From Hsuehochloa calcarea (lineage: Eukaryota > Streptophyta > Magnoliopsida > Poales > Poaceae), in assembly GCA_036346395.1 (NCBI GenBank), contig CM070609.1, positions 49,672,777 through 49,736,776 of the forward strand: 64,000 nucleotides of DNA, read 5' to 3'. A program made the position numbers and the translations under genes. Position 1 is the stretch's first letter, and every line of letters begins with the position of its first letter. The notes under the pieces are model-generated. The model was not told the DNA's origin and did no database searches. It was given only the letters and a program-made list of their open reading frames with translations. Positions 11,701 to 23,825 of this stretch are shown here, piece by piece.

Positions 11701-14700
11701 ACTGTTTTATCTCACTATCCCTCAGATGCAAAACAAGGTACAGGTGACCTTTTGAATTAGTAAGTTCCAAATCAAACTTAAGTTCAAGGTTGTACGGAAA
11801 TTGCAAAGCTATAGTTGTTACAAGGGAAAATAATACTGACAAGCTATGTTGCAGCAGAAATATGACTGACAAAGTGACAATAATAATTGTAAGATGGACT
11901 CGTAAATTAAGTAATACTTGTGCTCTGAAGTTAAATAATCAACCATCTGAATAAATTCATTCAAACTCATGCACATGCAAACACCAAAACATACATTATA
12001 TACCAATAAGGTATGAAATATGCACATGCGGACATAACTCTTTAGCAGGAAGCAAAAGATATAGATAGGCAAGATTAATTTAATTTCTCCCTTCAAGTAC
12101 TTCCAGGAAACTTTCACTTCTTTTGAAATGAGAAAAAAAATGATCGAGTAATAATAGCTTAACACAAGAGCATGTGGGCCAAACAAATATCTTCTTCTAA
12201 ATTGATGTAGAAATCAAAAAACCCTGATTGTCGTCTAAACCCCAGCAGATAACAGCCCTCAGTTACACTTACAATTTTCAATCAGATTACTCCATGGCTC
12301 AATGCTTTAGTGGAAACCAACTACTGCTAGTGGCTTCTACGAAGTACAAATCCTACTTACAACTGTCACGGACTGAATTGTTGGAGGGAGGATTGGATCG
12401 TAAAGTATAGTCGTGGGAAGTAACGGGAAGTGGCCCTACACCTCGACGGCGTGGCAAGAGAGCCGCGGTGGCGCACGGCTACCGCGTGGCAAAGGCAGGG
12501 CTGGACACCCGAGAGAGAGCAGATTGGGTTTTCTGATTTTTCTTCGTAATTCAAAAGCAAAGTGTCTCTCTTTAAATAGAGAAAGGCCCTAACAATCTTG
12601 GACTAATAAGCAACCTAAAAATCTATAACTATTCCTTATTTAAACGAAAAGTCCTAAAGGGACACTAGAATTCGGAAAGAGTCCTAAAGGGACACTAGAG
12701 TTCGGAACCTAATCCGAAACCGGCGCAACCGAAGGCAACACAAGTTGCTTGGCACCCTGCTCCTTCCACTTGCGCCGTGCAAACGAGATGCCCCACATGA
12801 CATCTCTCCCCTCCTTTACAAGCAGCTCGTCCTCGAGCTTGAACAAAGGGTATAACTGCTGAAATTGCTCAAGATTTTCCCAAGACGCACTTGTCATGGG
12901 AGCACCTTCCCATTGTACCAAGAGCTGAAGTTTATCACAGGCTACCCGGGACGTGAGGACTTCCAATGGCATCGGACAAACTCGACCATACAAAAGGGGT
13001 GGTAGAACTGAAGGAGCCGACGGCGAAGGACCAACATATGGTTTCAATAAACTAACGTGAAACACATCCGTGTATTTTTGTGCGGACTAGCAATTGTAAA
13101 CGATAGAGCACCATGCCGATCTTCTAAAGGACTTCGTACAGTACAAAATATCGAAGACCCAACTTGCCACAGCTCGGCAGAGACAAAGAGGCCGCATGAC
13201 GATGAGAGAGCCAAAGCCAAACCCATTGACTAACAGTAAATTCCAACTCACGATGACCTTTGTCATATTATTGTTTGTAGATCTGGTGTGCCTGACGCAG
13301 TCGATCATGAATTTCCAACAAAAAAAATATCCCTATCCTGGATGAGTTGCTCCACCGCAGGTAGCCTCGCGCCACCCAGTTCATAGGAACGCAAAGATGG
13401 TGGCTACATAGGAACGCAAAGATGGTAGCTCACGGCCTTACACAACATTGGATGGCGAAGTATGAAGGGATGTCTAGAACGATGTGTTATAACAATATTC
13501 GGCCCACGGCAACCAACGGAGCCATTGCTTCAGCCTGTCCCCAATGAGGCACCTTAGATACATGACAATGATCTTGTTTACCGCTTTGGACTGTCCATCA
13601 AACTGAGGATGAAAAGCGAAGCTGAGATTGAATTGAACACCGGCCAAACGGAAAAGCTCGGACCAAAAATTACTTGTAAACACTGAATCGCAGTCACTTG
13701 CAATGGAGTTAGGAATACCATGCAGACGAACAATCTCATTAAAAAACATTGGAGCCACCAAATATGTCGTGTATGCCGTATGGGTGAGACAAGGGAATGA
13801 AGTGAGTGAACTTGGAGAAGCGATCAACGACTGTGAGTATTGTTAAGTATATTAAGGCCCATATACTATAGGGCCCATGTGGCCCATGTAGTCATCTATA
13901 TATTGACACCCAAGATTGTGTTACGATCAAATCTTAAGTAAGTAACATGGTATCAGAGCCATGGATTAGGGTTAGGTTAGGATTATTTTAGTCCTCCTCC
14001 CACGATCCAATCGTCCGCCTGCCTCTGGCTAGCCGATCGGCCTCACAAACCTGCCGCCACTTTTCTTCGTCGCCTCGCCCTCACGGCCGCATCTCCTCAA
14101 CAATTTAGTCGAACAGCCGACGTCCGTCGCGGTTGCCTCGCCGCTTCGCCCTCGCCGGCCGAATTCTCAACCGCCGCCGTCCATCGCGGTCGCCTGCCGC
14201 GGCAGCCGATTCGCGTTTCTTCGTCGGACGGCGCTACCGCGAGGCGCCGTCGAACGCGCCGTCGATCCGCCGCCACTCGCCGCTCGCTGCCGCTCCGCTG
14301 AATCCGCCGCTCGCCGCTCATTGGATCGGCACCGCCTCGCCGCCGCTTATCTGGGTCCGCTGCCGCTTCCTTCGCTCGGACAAGACCGCTGCCGCTGGGC
14401 ATCGCGCCGCTGCTCGACGTCATTGCCTCGTCCGCTCAGACGCTTTCAGACGCTTCGCTGTTTCTCTGCCTCGCCTTTCGCATTGGGCATCGCGCCTTCG
14501 CTGGAGCAATTGCATCACAAGGAAGGCTCTCTGTGGTAACCGTCATTGCTTCATTTCATTGCTCAATTACTATCGTTGCTCAAGTTCTAGCACTTCTCAA
14601 CATGTCTCAAATAAATGCAATAGTTATCAATCTCACCCTAGATGGTCGAATTATCCAGTGGGCTTTTGTGTAGAGACCGCATTGAGGGCTATGGTTTACT

Positions 14701-17700
14701 CTTTCATTTAATCAACCTCCACCGTGCTTAAGGATGATGGTAGTAATGTCTGCCGCAAAGAAAAGAATGGCATATTAATGATGGGAAAGTGATGGTCGCC
14801 ATGGTCAATAGTACTAAGCAATCCATGATTATGAGTCTTTCTAAGTTCAAAACAAATAAGGGCATATGGAGCAACTTGAAGGAGCGCTATGTTCAGATAG
14901 TGGCGCTTTTGCATAATCTCATGCAAAGAAACTCATGTGATTGAGCGAATGATATGTCCATTGATGAGTACTACTGCTTTTGATCGTCTCGATGGGATCT
15001 CGACTTCCATGATACTCGAGTGTACAAACCGCCTCATGTCCAAAGACATAAGTTTATTGAAAAGTTTTTACTTACAGATTTGTCATGGGAGTCCGGCCGA
15101 GTATGATTCCATTCGCATACGATTGCTTCACAATTCTTCCGTTCTCACCATGGCACGTGCATTATTCGATTTACTTGCGTAAGAAACACGCCTCAAGTCT
15201 ATGTCTTCTTCTCGCATTTGTGTCTCATAGTGTGTTGGCAATTTCTCGAGGACTAGTGCACCAAAAGTTCCTCTTCAAAGGTAATCGTAAGCATTGTGGC
15301 AAGTCTGGTCATCTTCTAGAGAATTGTTTTTCTCATTATCCGCAGAAGTTGGTCGACTATCGCACGTCGTCTTCGCCGTGGTCGTGGTACTAGTTCCACT
15401 CCTAGAGGTTCAAAGGTCGCTGTCATTGCTGCTCTCCGCATCGCTTCCTTCGCCGCCTTGGGTGCTTGATTCAGAGCTTCTTTTCACGTGACATCCGATC
15501 GGCCCCAGCTTGGTCGCTGTGTTTGGCCATCGATGGAACATCTGCTCGCATACCGATGGTACATCTTGTCATATCACTCATCAGGGTTCACTTTGCAATC
15601 CTCATTTTTCTATACCTAATGTTTCTTTTGTACCTTAGTTGTCCATGAATCTTCTTTCGGCTGGTCAAGTTATGACCAAAATTGTTTTGTTGGATTTGAT
15701 GACTCATCTTGTTTTATTCAGACCGCCAAGCGTGAAAGTGATTGGGACCGCCATCGCCGTAAAGGTGCTCCTAGCCTCTACATCCTAGACACCTTGCGCC
15801 TTCCTTCTTCCATTGAGTCTCCACTCGTGTGTCATCCGCCGCTTCGCTCTTCCGCCTTCCTTCGCCTCGGTGGCATCATCGCCTTGGTCATCTTTGTGGG
15901 TCCCGTTGTCCACATTAATAAATAAAGGTTGTTTAGATCATACACCTATTGAGTCTAGTTTTCATTGTAAGGGTTGCAAACTTGGAAAACAAATACAACT
16001 ACCATATTCATCTAGTGTTTCTCATTCACTAGACCTTTTGATCTTATCCATTCGGATGTATGGGGTCCTGCACCTTTGCTACAAAGGGTGGTCACAAGTA
16101 TTATGTTATTTTTATTGATGATCATTCTCGATATACATGGATTTATTTCATGAAATATCGATCTCAATTGTGTTCCATTTACCACCTTTTGTTCGCATGG
16201 TTCACACACAATTTTCTACTCCTATTAGAGTTTTTCGCCTCGACTCAGCGCGTAGTATTTATCCGATGTTTTTCGCCGCTTTTGTCCTCTCGAGGGCACG
16301 CTTGCTCGCCTTTCTTGTCCGGGCGCCATGCTCAAAATGGTGTTGTTGAACGCAAACATCGCCATCTTATAGAGACGCGCCAGTACACTTTTGATTTCAT
16401 CTTTTGTTCCTTCTCATTTTTGGGTGAAGTTGCTTTTACCGCCGTCTATCTCATCAATAGACAACCTCTTCCAAACTGTCTCGCAAAAGTCCCGTGAAGT
16501 CCTTTTGGTACCTCTCCCACTATGATCATCTCCGAAGTTTTTGGATGTACTTGCTATGTTTTGCTTGCACCTCGTGAGCGAACTAAGTTGATCGCACAAC
16601 TGCTGAGTGTGTTTTTCTGGGTACACCCCGAGCATAGAGGATATCGGTGTTATGACCCTTCCTCTCGTCGACACGATCTCTCGTGATGTGACCTTTGTTG
16701 AGGACCGCCCTTTCTTTTATAATCCTCTACTCACCTCATATTCTCCCACGTAACCCATATCGCTCTTGTGTCTTCCTCCTATTTCACCCAATAATGATGT
16801 CACTACACCTTCCCCATATATTACACCCATTCCTCGCCCGCCTATTTCCATCACGCCACCTTCACATGAAACTACACCTTCTCGCACCATCTCCATTTCA
16901 TTCTAAACCACCTATCACACGTGTTTTCCATCGTCGTCCCAAAAACCCCACGCCTCCATCTAGCTCTACCACCACCACGGCCACCCGACACGATCACCGC
17001 GTTGATGCTCCTAATGATATTGTTGTCGATGAGTTACTGTGTTGGTCCAAGATATAATCTACGAGACCGCATTACTATTGGTCAGCCGACAAGTATGGTT
17101 TTCCTCGTGTGAATGCCGCTGTTGATGAGCCATCCACTTACCAGAAGCTTCTAATATTCCTAATGGCACTTGCTATGTCCGAGGAGCTTGTCGCCTTGAT
17201 CGTATGTGCACTTGGGATCTTGTTCCATTACCGTCACATGCAAGACCTATTACATCTAAATGGGTTTTCAAAATTAAGACCAAGTCCGATGGTTCGTTGA
17301 GAGATATAAAGCTCGCTTGTTGCTAGAGGCTTTCAAAGAAACTCAAGGTCGCGATTATGATGAGACCTTTGCACCAGCTTGCTCGTATGACTCATGTTCA
17401 GACTCTTATTGCAAAGTATCGCTACTTCTTCTTGGACTATCTCTCAAATGGATGTTAAAAATGCTTTTCTTCATGGAGATTTGCATGAAGAAGTTTATAT
17501 GCAACCACCCTGTGTGTTGATGCTCCTCCCGGTCATGTTTGTCGCCTTCGCGTGCTCTATATGGTCTTAAACAAGCTCCTCGTGCTTGGTTTGAGCGCTT
17601 TGTATCTGTGATTCGTGATGTCGGGTTTTCGCCTAGTGATCATGACCCGCTTCTATTTATTCATATCTCTCACGTGGACGCATTTTTGCTTCTTTCGTAT

Positions 17701-20700
17701 GTTGATGATATGTTGATTACGGAGATGATGTGGAACACATTTCATGTGAAGAAGCAACTTGGTGAGCAATTTCGATGTCCGATTTGGGTCCTCTCGCTAT
17801 TTCTTAGGAATTGAGGTGTTGCATTCTCAAAAGGCTACTATCTCTCTCACCCAAATACATACAAGACCTTCTTGCTCGCTCGCATTACAGATAGTCGAAC
17901 TACCGCGACACCTATGGATCTTCATTTACAACTTCGCCTACCGATGGTACACCTCTTGAGGATCCTTCTCGATATCAAGATATTGTGGGCGACTTTGTTT
18001 ATCTCATCACATTAGACTCGATATTGCTCATGCGATTCATATTCGAGTCACTTTGTGAGTGCTCCTACATCCATTCATTTTGGCCATTTGCTTCGTGTAC
18101 TACTGCATTTAAGGGGACATCCTCTCGTTGTTTGTTCTATGCTCGTGAGAGTCCGTCACTTTATGCTTACTCGGATTCCACTGGGTGAGCGATCAAACAG
18201 ATCGTCGCTCTATCACAAAGTTATTGCATTCTTCTTGGTTCTTCTCCTCTTGCATGGAAGTCTAAGAAGCAAAGCGGTCAGATCTCGCTCTAGTACAGAG
18301 GCGTAACTCGAGCACTTGCCACTACCACTTCGTAGATTGTATGGCTTCGATGGTTGTTAGCAGATTTTGGTATTTCTTGTGATTCTCCTACACCTCTTCT
18401 ATGTGACAACATCGAGCCATACAGATTGCCAATGATCCTGTGAAACATGAACTTACAAAGCATATTGGCGTTGATGCTTTCTTTACTTGGCCTCATTGTC
18501 ATCGTAAAACAATTACTCTTCAAGATGTGCCCTCGTAATCGCAGTGGCGATTTTTCACTAAAGCGCAAACTCTGGAGCAACATCGGCCACTTGCTCAAAC
18601 TCAATGCTTCGTAACCTCCGCTCCACCTTGAGTTTGAAGGGTGTTAAGTATATTAAGGCCCATATACTATAGGGCCCATGTGGCCCATGTAGTCATCTAT
18701 ATATTGACAGCTCCAGTATTGTGTTACGTACTCTGAAATCTTAAGTAAGTAACAAGTATGACGCTTTTGCCATGCACCTGGGGAAGACCTTCAACGAAAT
18801 CCATGGCGATATCAGCCCAGACCGTACAAGGAACTTCCAATGGTTGAAGAAGACCGGCCGGATGTAACTGTTTGCCCTTGTTACATTCACATATATCCAT
18901 GGTTATTAAAGCGGTAACGCGAGGCGAGGCGACCCCCCCCCCTCACACCTTTTAAGCGCTAAGGCGCTTGGCGAGGCGAGACGACGCCTTCCACATCCTA
19001 AGGCGGCTGTGCAGAGTAGCCGGCAGTAGGTTAGAAGCAGAAGGTAGCAGGCTGGAAGGTCGCAAAGATCCCAGCAGGTTGGAAGGCACAGAAGATCCCG
19101 CCTGCCTGGCCTGCCCCCGCCGCCCGCCACCCTGCTCCGCCTACCCGACACCTACCCCACCTGCCCCCGCCTCCTCTTTCCCCCTGCCCGGCAGAGCGCA
19201 TGCACACGCCACACCATACCACTACCGCTTCGGCTTCGCCCGCCTCCCTCCACGCCTCTTCGCCCACGCCACCTCCTCGCCTCCTCCTCGCTCGCTCGGG
19301 CCACGCCTCCTCCGGCCCTCCTCACGGCAACACTGCCCGCATCGCAGCCTCCCTCTCCCTCTTCCTCTCCAGCCTCTCCTCCTCCGTGTTCTTCGTCACA
19401 GCAGCCTCCTCCTCACGGGAGGAGACGCCAAGGAGCTGCGCGACGGCGACAGGGAGCCGAGAGGAGGCACGTGACGAGGAACCGCGGGGGGAAGGCGGCA
19501 AGGTGGGGGTGACGCAAGGCGGGGCGACGCGCGGGGCGACGCCTTACGACATCTGCAGCGCCTTACCGCTTAAGTGTCGCTTAACGCCTTAATAGCCATG
19601 AATATATCAGATGTGTGGATGAATTCTTGGACGAGAGAACAGGCATTCAAGACATGGAAGTCGGCACGTAAGCGGTGAAGCGTCTTTTGAACCCGTTCGT
19701 GACCAGAACCATGAACGAGTTGAAGAATAGCCAGTAGCAATGTCGCGGTAGCCAGGACATGGACCCGTTTGTTGTAGGTGAAGCGTTCCACCAACTCCCA
19801 TAGCCCTTGTTGGTGACCGACCACGATGGCGTCGTGGATGGTTTGCATAGCCAGATCGGTGCTGAAATCTCGACGGAGATCGTCGAAGAGAGCAAACTAT
19901 GGAGAAGACAATGCAATGGCCGCAACGTGTAACTCGGTGTCCCGCCAGGACAATGCATCGGCGACCACATTAGTATCGCCTGGCTTGTATTCGACGCCAA
20001 AATCATATCCAATGAGTTTATTGACCCATTGATGTTGTGGAATTGTCGACAAACGTTGGTCAAGCAAAAATAAACCACTATGGTCTCCCCAAACGAACAC
20101 TTGGAGCGCTTTAGAAACAGGCGATGACGTTGAAGGGTTTGTAGGACGGCGCGGATGTGTTGTAGATGCGCAGACCAGGAAGAGCTGTAAATGAGAATAT
20201 CGTCGAAGAAAACCAACACGAAACGCCAAAGGAACGGATGCAAGACTGTATTCATAAGAGCCTGGACGTGGCCGGAGCGTTGGTGAGGCCGAACGGCATG
20301 ACGAGAAACTCAAAGAGACCCTGATGAGTGCGGAATGCGGTCTTCTCAATATCAGCCAAATGCATCAGCACTAGATGGTATCCGGAATGTAAATCCAAAT
20401 TAGTGATAAATTTGGCACCACGGAGCTCATCAAGTAATTAGTCCACAACGGAAATAGGGTACTTGTCTTTGATTGTCTTCTCGTTGAGGGCACGATAGTC
20501 CATACAGAAACACTACGAACCATCCGACTTTTTGACAAGCAATACTGGGGATGAAAAGGCCGATGTACTATGTCGTATAGTTCCTTGGCGAAGCATGTCG
20601 ACACACTAGCGTTTGAGCACGTCTTTCTGCAATTGAGCATAATGGTATGGTCGGACAGCAACGGCATTCACCCCTTTCTTGAGATGTATGCGATGAAAAA

Positions 20701-23700
20701 GTTCCCGGACTCGAGGAGATAGTCTATCAACGTTGTTCCCAGACAAAGCAAAGATGTGAGCCGAATCGGTGGCACCGCAGTCTCGCCCGTAAGATTCGGC
20801 GTCGCATGCGAGAGCAAAGGACATGGTCCTACGGGAGAAATCCCAAGTGATCGGACCAAGAGTACCAAGCCATTGAACCCCCAATATCACATGAAACCCT
20901 CCAAGAGCAAAGCATAGCAATCGAGCGTGAAGTACCAATGCAAACGGCCATAGCACGGCATAGACCCAAACTCATAACCCGATCTCCATTGGCCACCATG
21001 ACACTGAGTCCCGACTGGTGGCGCACGAGTACGCCTGTAGCCGACACGACATTGTTGGTAATGAAGTTATGCGTGGACCCTGAATCAAGAAGGGCAACTA
21101 ACGAGTTGTGACTAATTTCGACCATAAGGCGCATGGTCTGGCCGGACCGCGGTTGTATGCCTATTAGTGCTGCCAAGGAAATTTCAGGTTTGATGCCGTT
21201 GTCCGGGTCGGCGTCGTCGAAGGACGAAAAGACACTTACATCGGTGGTCGATGAGGAATTTCTCATCATAGTGGCGGCATAGGCCCTAAGTATGTTGCCG
21301 TTCAAGCTCTGCCGGCGACAACGTACGGCACGGTAGGCCGGCCGGAGTGGACAACATGCCACTCCCCGTCTCATTTGATTCGCCAAGGCCCGGCCGAGCG
21401 GTTGCGGTACCTAACGCCTGTGGTTGCTGCGTGATACCGTGGGCACCGCAGATCACACTGTGGCGGCGTTCAGGGCGCGCCCAAACTCATCGCGGACTCC
21501 AAGGATTGTGGTGCTTGAACTCGACATCGGTTTGCAGTGGTTGCCGCAGTGCGTTGTGTCAACGGGCCTGTGCGGCATAAGAGGGCCAAGAATTGATCCA
21601 AAAATTCTCGTACGGTGCCATTTTTGCGGAGGGAGATGAGCTCTCCCAAGGAATTGCTACGCAAGGGCGAACCAAAACGTGTATTAACCAACTCCACGAA
21701 GCGACGCCATGATTGTGTCCCAGTGTCACGCTCCAAGCAATGGTACCACAATTGAACCAAGCCGGTCATGTGGAAGGTGGCTAGCCAAACTCGATCTTCC
21801 TCCATGGTGTGTTGGCCCCAGAAAAATTGCTCACAACGATTAATCCATGGAGTGGATCATCTTGGCTGTCGAACGTCGGAAAGTTGAGCTTATGAAAACG
21901 AGGGTCGCCTCCACGTCCGACGTGGTGACCTTCTGTCGTCGGACGGTGAGCCGTGCGCACGTCGGCCAGAGGGTCATCTCTGTCGGCCAAGCGCATGTCG
22001 ACGACAGAGGTAGTCGGCGAACCGTGTGGGATCCGGCACAAGCTGGGCAACAAACCCTCAGTCGCCCAGAGTCGTGCATCGGTGTCGTGGTCGAGGTCAC
22101 CAGGAGGTTGGTGGCACCCTTGTTACAGGCGCGTGATGGCGAGGTTGTGCACCCATTGCTGATGGTCTATGTCGCAGACCGTACCGGCCAGGCTATCGAT
22201 CTTGTCGTATAGCTTGAGCTGGTCGGTCTCCATCTGCTGCAACGGGGCGTCCAGCTTCTTGTTCTCCGAATCCGAACTATCTCCTTCAAACATGGTTGAC
22301 TGAACAGCGAATGTCTCTGATACCAAGTTGTCACTGAATGAATTGGAGGGAGGATTGGATCGTATGGGATAGTCGTGAGAAGTAACGAAATGTGGCCCTG
22401 GACCTCGACGGCGCAACAAGGGAGCCGTAGTGCATGACTGCCATGAGGCAGAGGCAAGGCCGAACGCTCGAGAGAGGGAGAGTAGATTGGATTTTCTTAT
22501 TTTTCTTCATAATTCAAAAGCCAAGTGTCTCTCCTCTTTAAACAGAGAAAGGCTCTAACAATCTTGGACTAATAAGCAATCTAAAAATCTATAACTATTC
22601 CTAATTTATATGAAGAGTCGTAAAGGGACGCTAGAATTCGGAAAGAGTCCTAAAGGGGCAATAGAGTTCGAAACCTATTCCGAAACCGGCGCAACCAACA
22701 TCATAGCTGGCGCAACCGAAGGCAACACAAGTTGCCCGGCACCTTGCTCCTTCCGCTTGTGCCGTGCATACGGGATGCCCCACATGACAACAAGACGATT
22801 GGATCAAACATCCAACTAGGACTGCAACATAACCAAACCGTTTTGAATCATATAAGAAACGGTAAATTTTGCCAGAAGTAGCATATCTCACACAAATAAA
22901 AGGAAAATCTAAATCCAATTTTCTAGCAGAAACATCGTTCAAAACAACTACAATGTAAATAACCCAACCATCCTATTCCCCTGAATGTGCCACACATCAT
23001 TACTCCCCGCCAAAACCCGGCAAGATCGAATGTTCTTCAAGAAGTATACATAACCATATCATCTGCAAAGCACCGGCACACCTGGAAGGCGCTTTGTCCA
23101 TGTCGGACACCGTGTCGGACACGGACACAGCTCCGACACGGCTCGGACACGTATTCCAGGCGTGTCGGAAATTTGCGTCGTGAAAATAAATAAAAACAAA
23201 TTCGGACACGACGACACGCTTGGTCGCGTGCGGTTCGACACGATCGAACACGCTTGGCCGCTGTCGACACGATTGGACCATTCATTCGCCTATCTCCCAT
23301 CCTAACCCTACCTCTCTCTCCGCCTCCCCGCCCCCATCCCCATCTCACTCCCATCTCCCGTAGGTCGCAGCCACCCCTGCCGCCGACGCCGCCACGCCAA
23401 GGCCGCCGGGCCACGACTTCGACGCCGCCGAAGAGCCGCTTCCCGCGCTGACGCTGCTCACGCTCCTCGTGACCGACGCTGCCGCTTCCCGCGCTAACGC
23501 TGTTGCTTCGCTCCAAGGCCGACGCCGCCGCCTCGCGCCTGACTCCGACGCCTGGCCGCTTCCTACGCCGACGCCTGGTCCTCTCAAGGCCGGGCTGCCT
23601 GCTCTCGCCTCCTCCTCGACGCCGCCGCTTGCTCCTCAGCTCCTCGCTGCCGCTTCCCGACGCTGAAGTTGCCGACGCCAGCCACTGGCTGGCCGCGCCT

Positions 23701-23767
23701 GCTTGGTCACCTGATTTGGACTTGCTTTTGAGTGCTTGATCACAGTGCATACTGCATATCAGGTATT

Positions 23768-23825
<58 letters not shown>

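Larger units (their letters stand above)
13841..18754 (+). mobile_element. short-LTR Ty1/copia element inside gypsy integrase
   Basis: LTRs at 13841-13947 and 18642-18754, a perfect 5-bp target duplication agtat at 13836-13840 and 18755-18759, and a primer site TGGTATCAGAGCC at 13948-13960. Orientation is opposite to the gypsy host and to the UPL gene. The internal region shows gag, protease, integrase, RT and RNase H order but is full of frameshifts and stops. Confidence 0.92.
12364..22789 (-). mobile_element. Ty3/gypsy element with chromodomain, in UPL intron 1
   Basis: Minus-strand element with LTRs at 12364-12802 and 22329-22789, a tRNA primer site next to the right LTR, and a purine-rich tract next to the left one. 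Order from right to left is gag, protease, RT, RNase H, integrase, chromodomain, the usual chromovirus order. Flanks are acaac (12359-12363) and acaag (22790-22794), a target duplication with one change. The integrase is split by a hAT-like element and by a copia element, both later insertions. LTR differences and frameshifts indicate an old copy. Confidence 0.9.

Noticed and set aside
18968..19592. Pro/Ala/Ser-rich frames in both strands
   Set aside because: Inside a hAT-like element; low-complexity GC-rich sequence.
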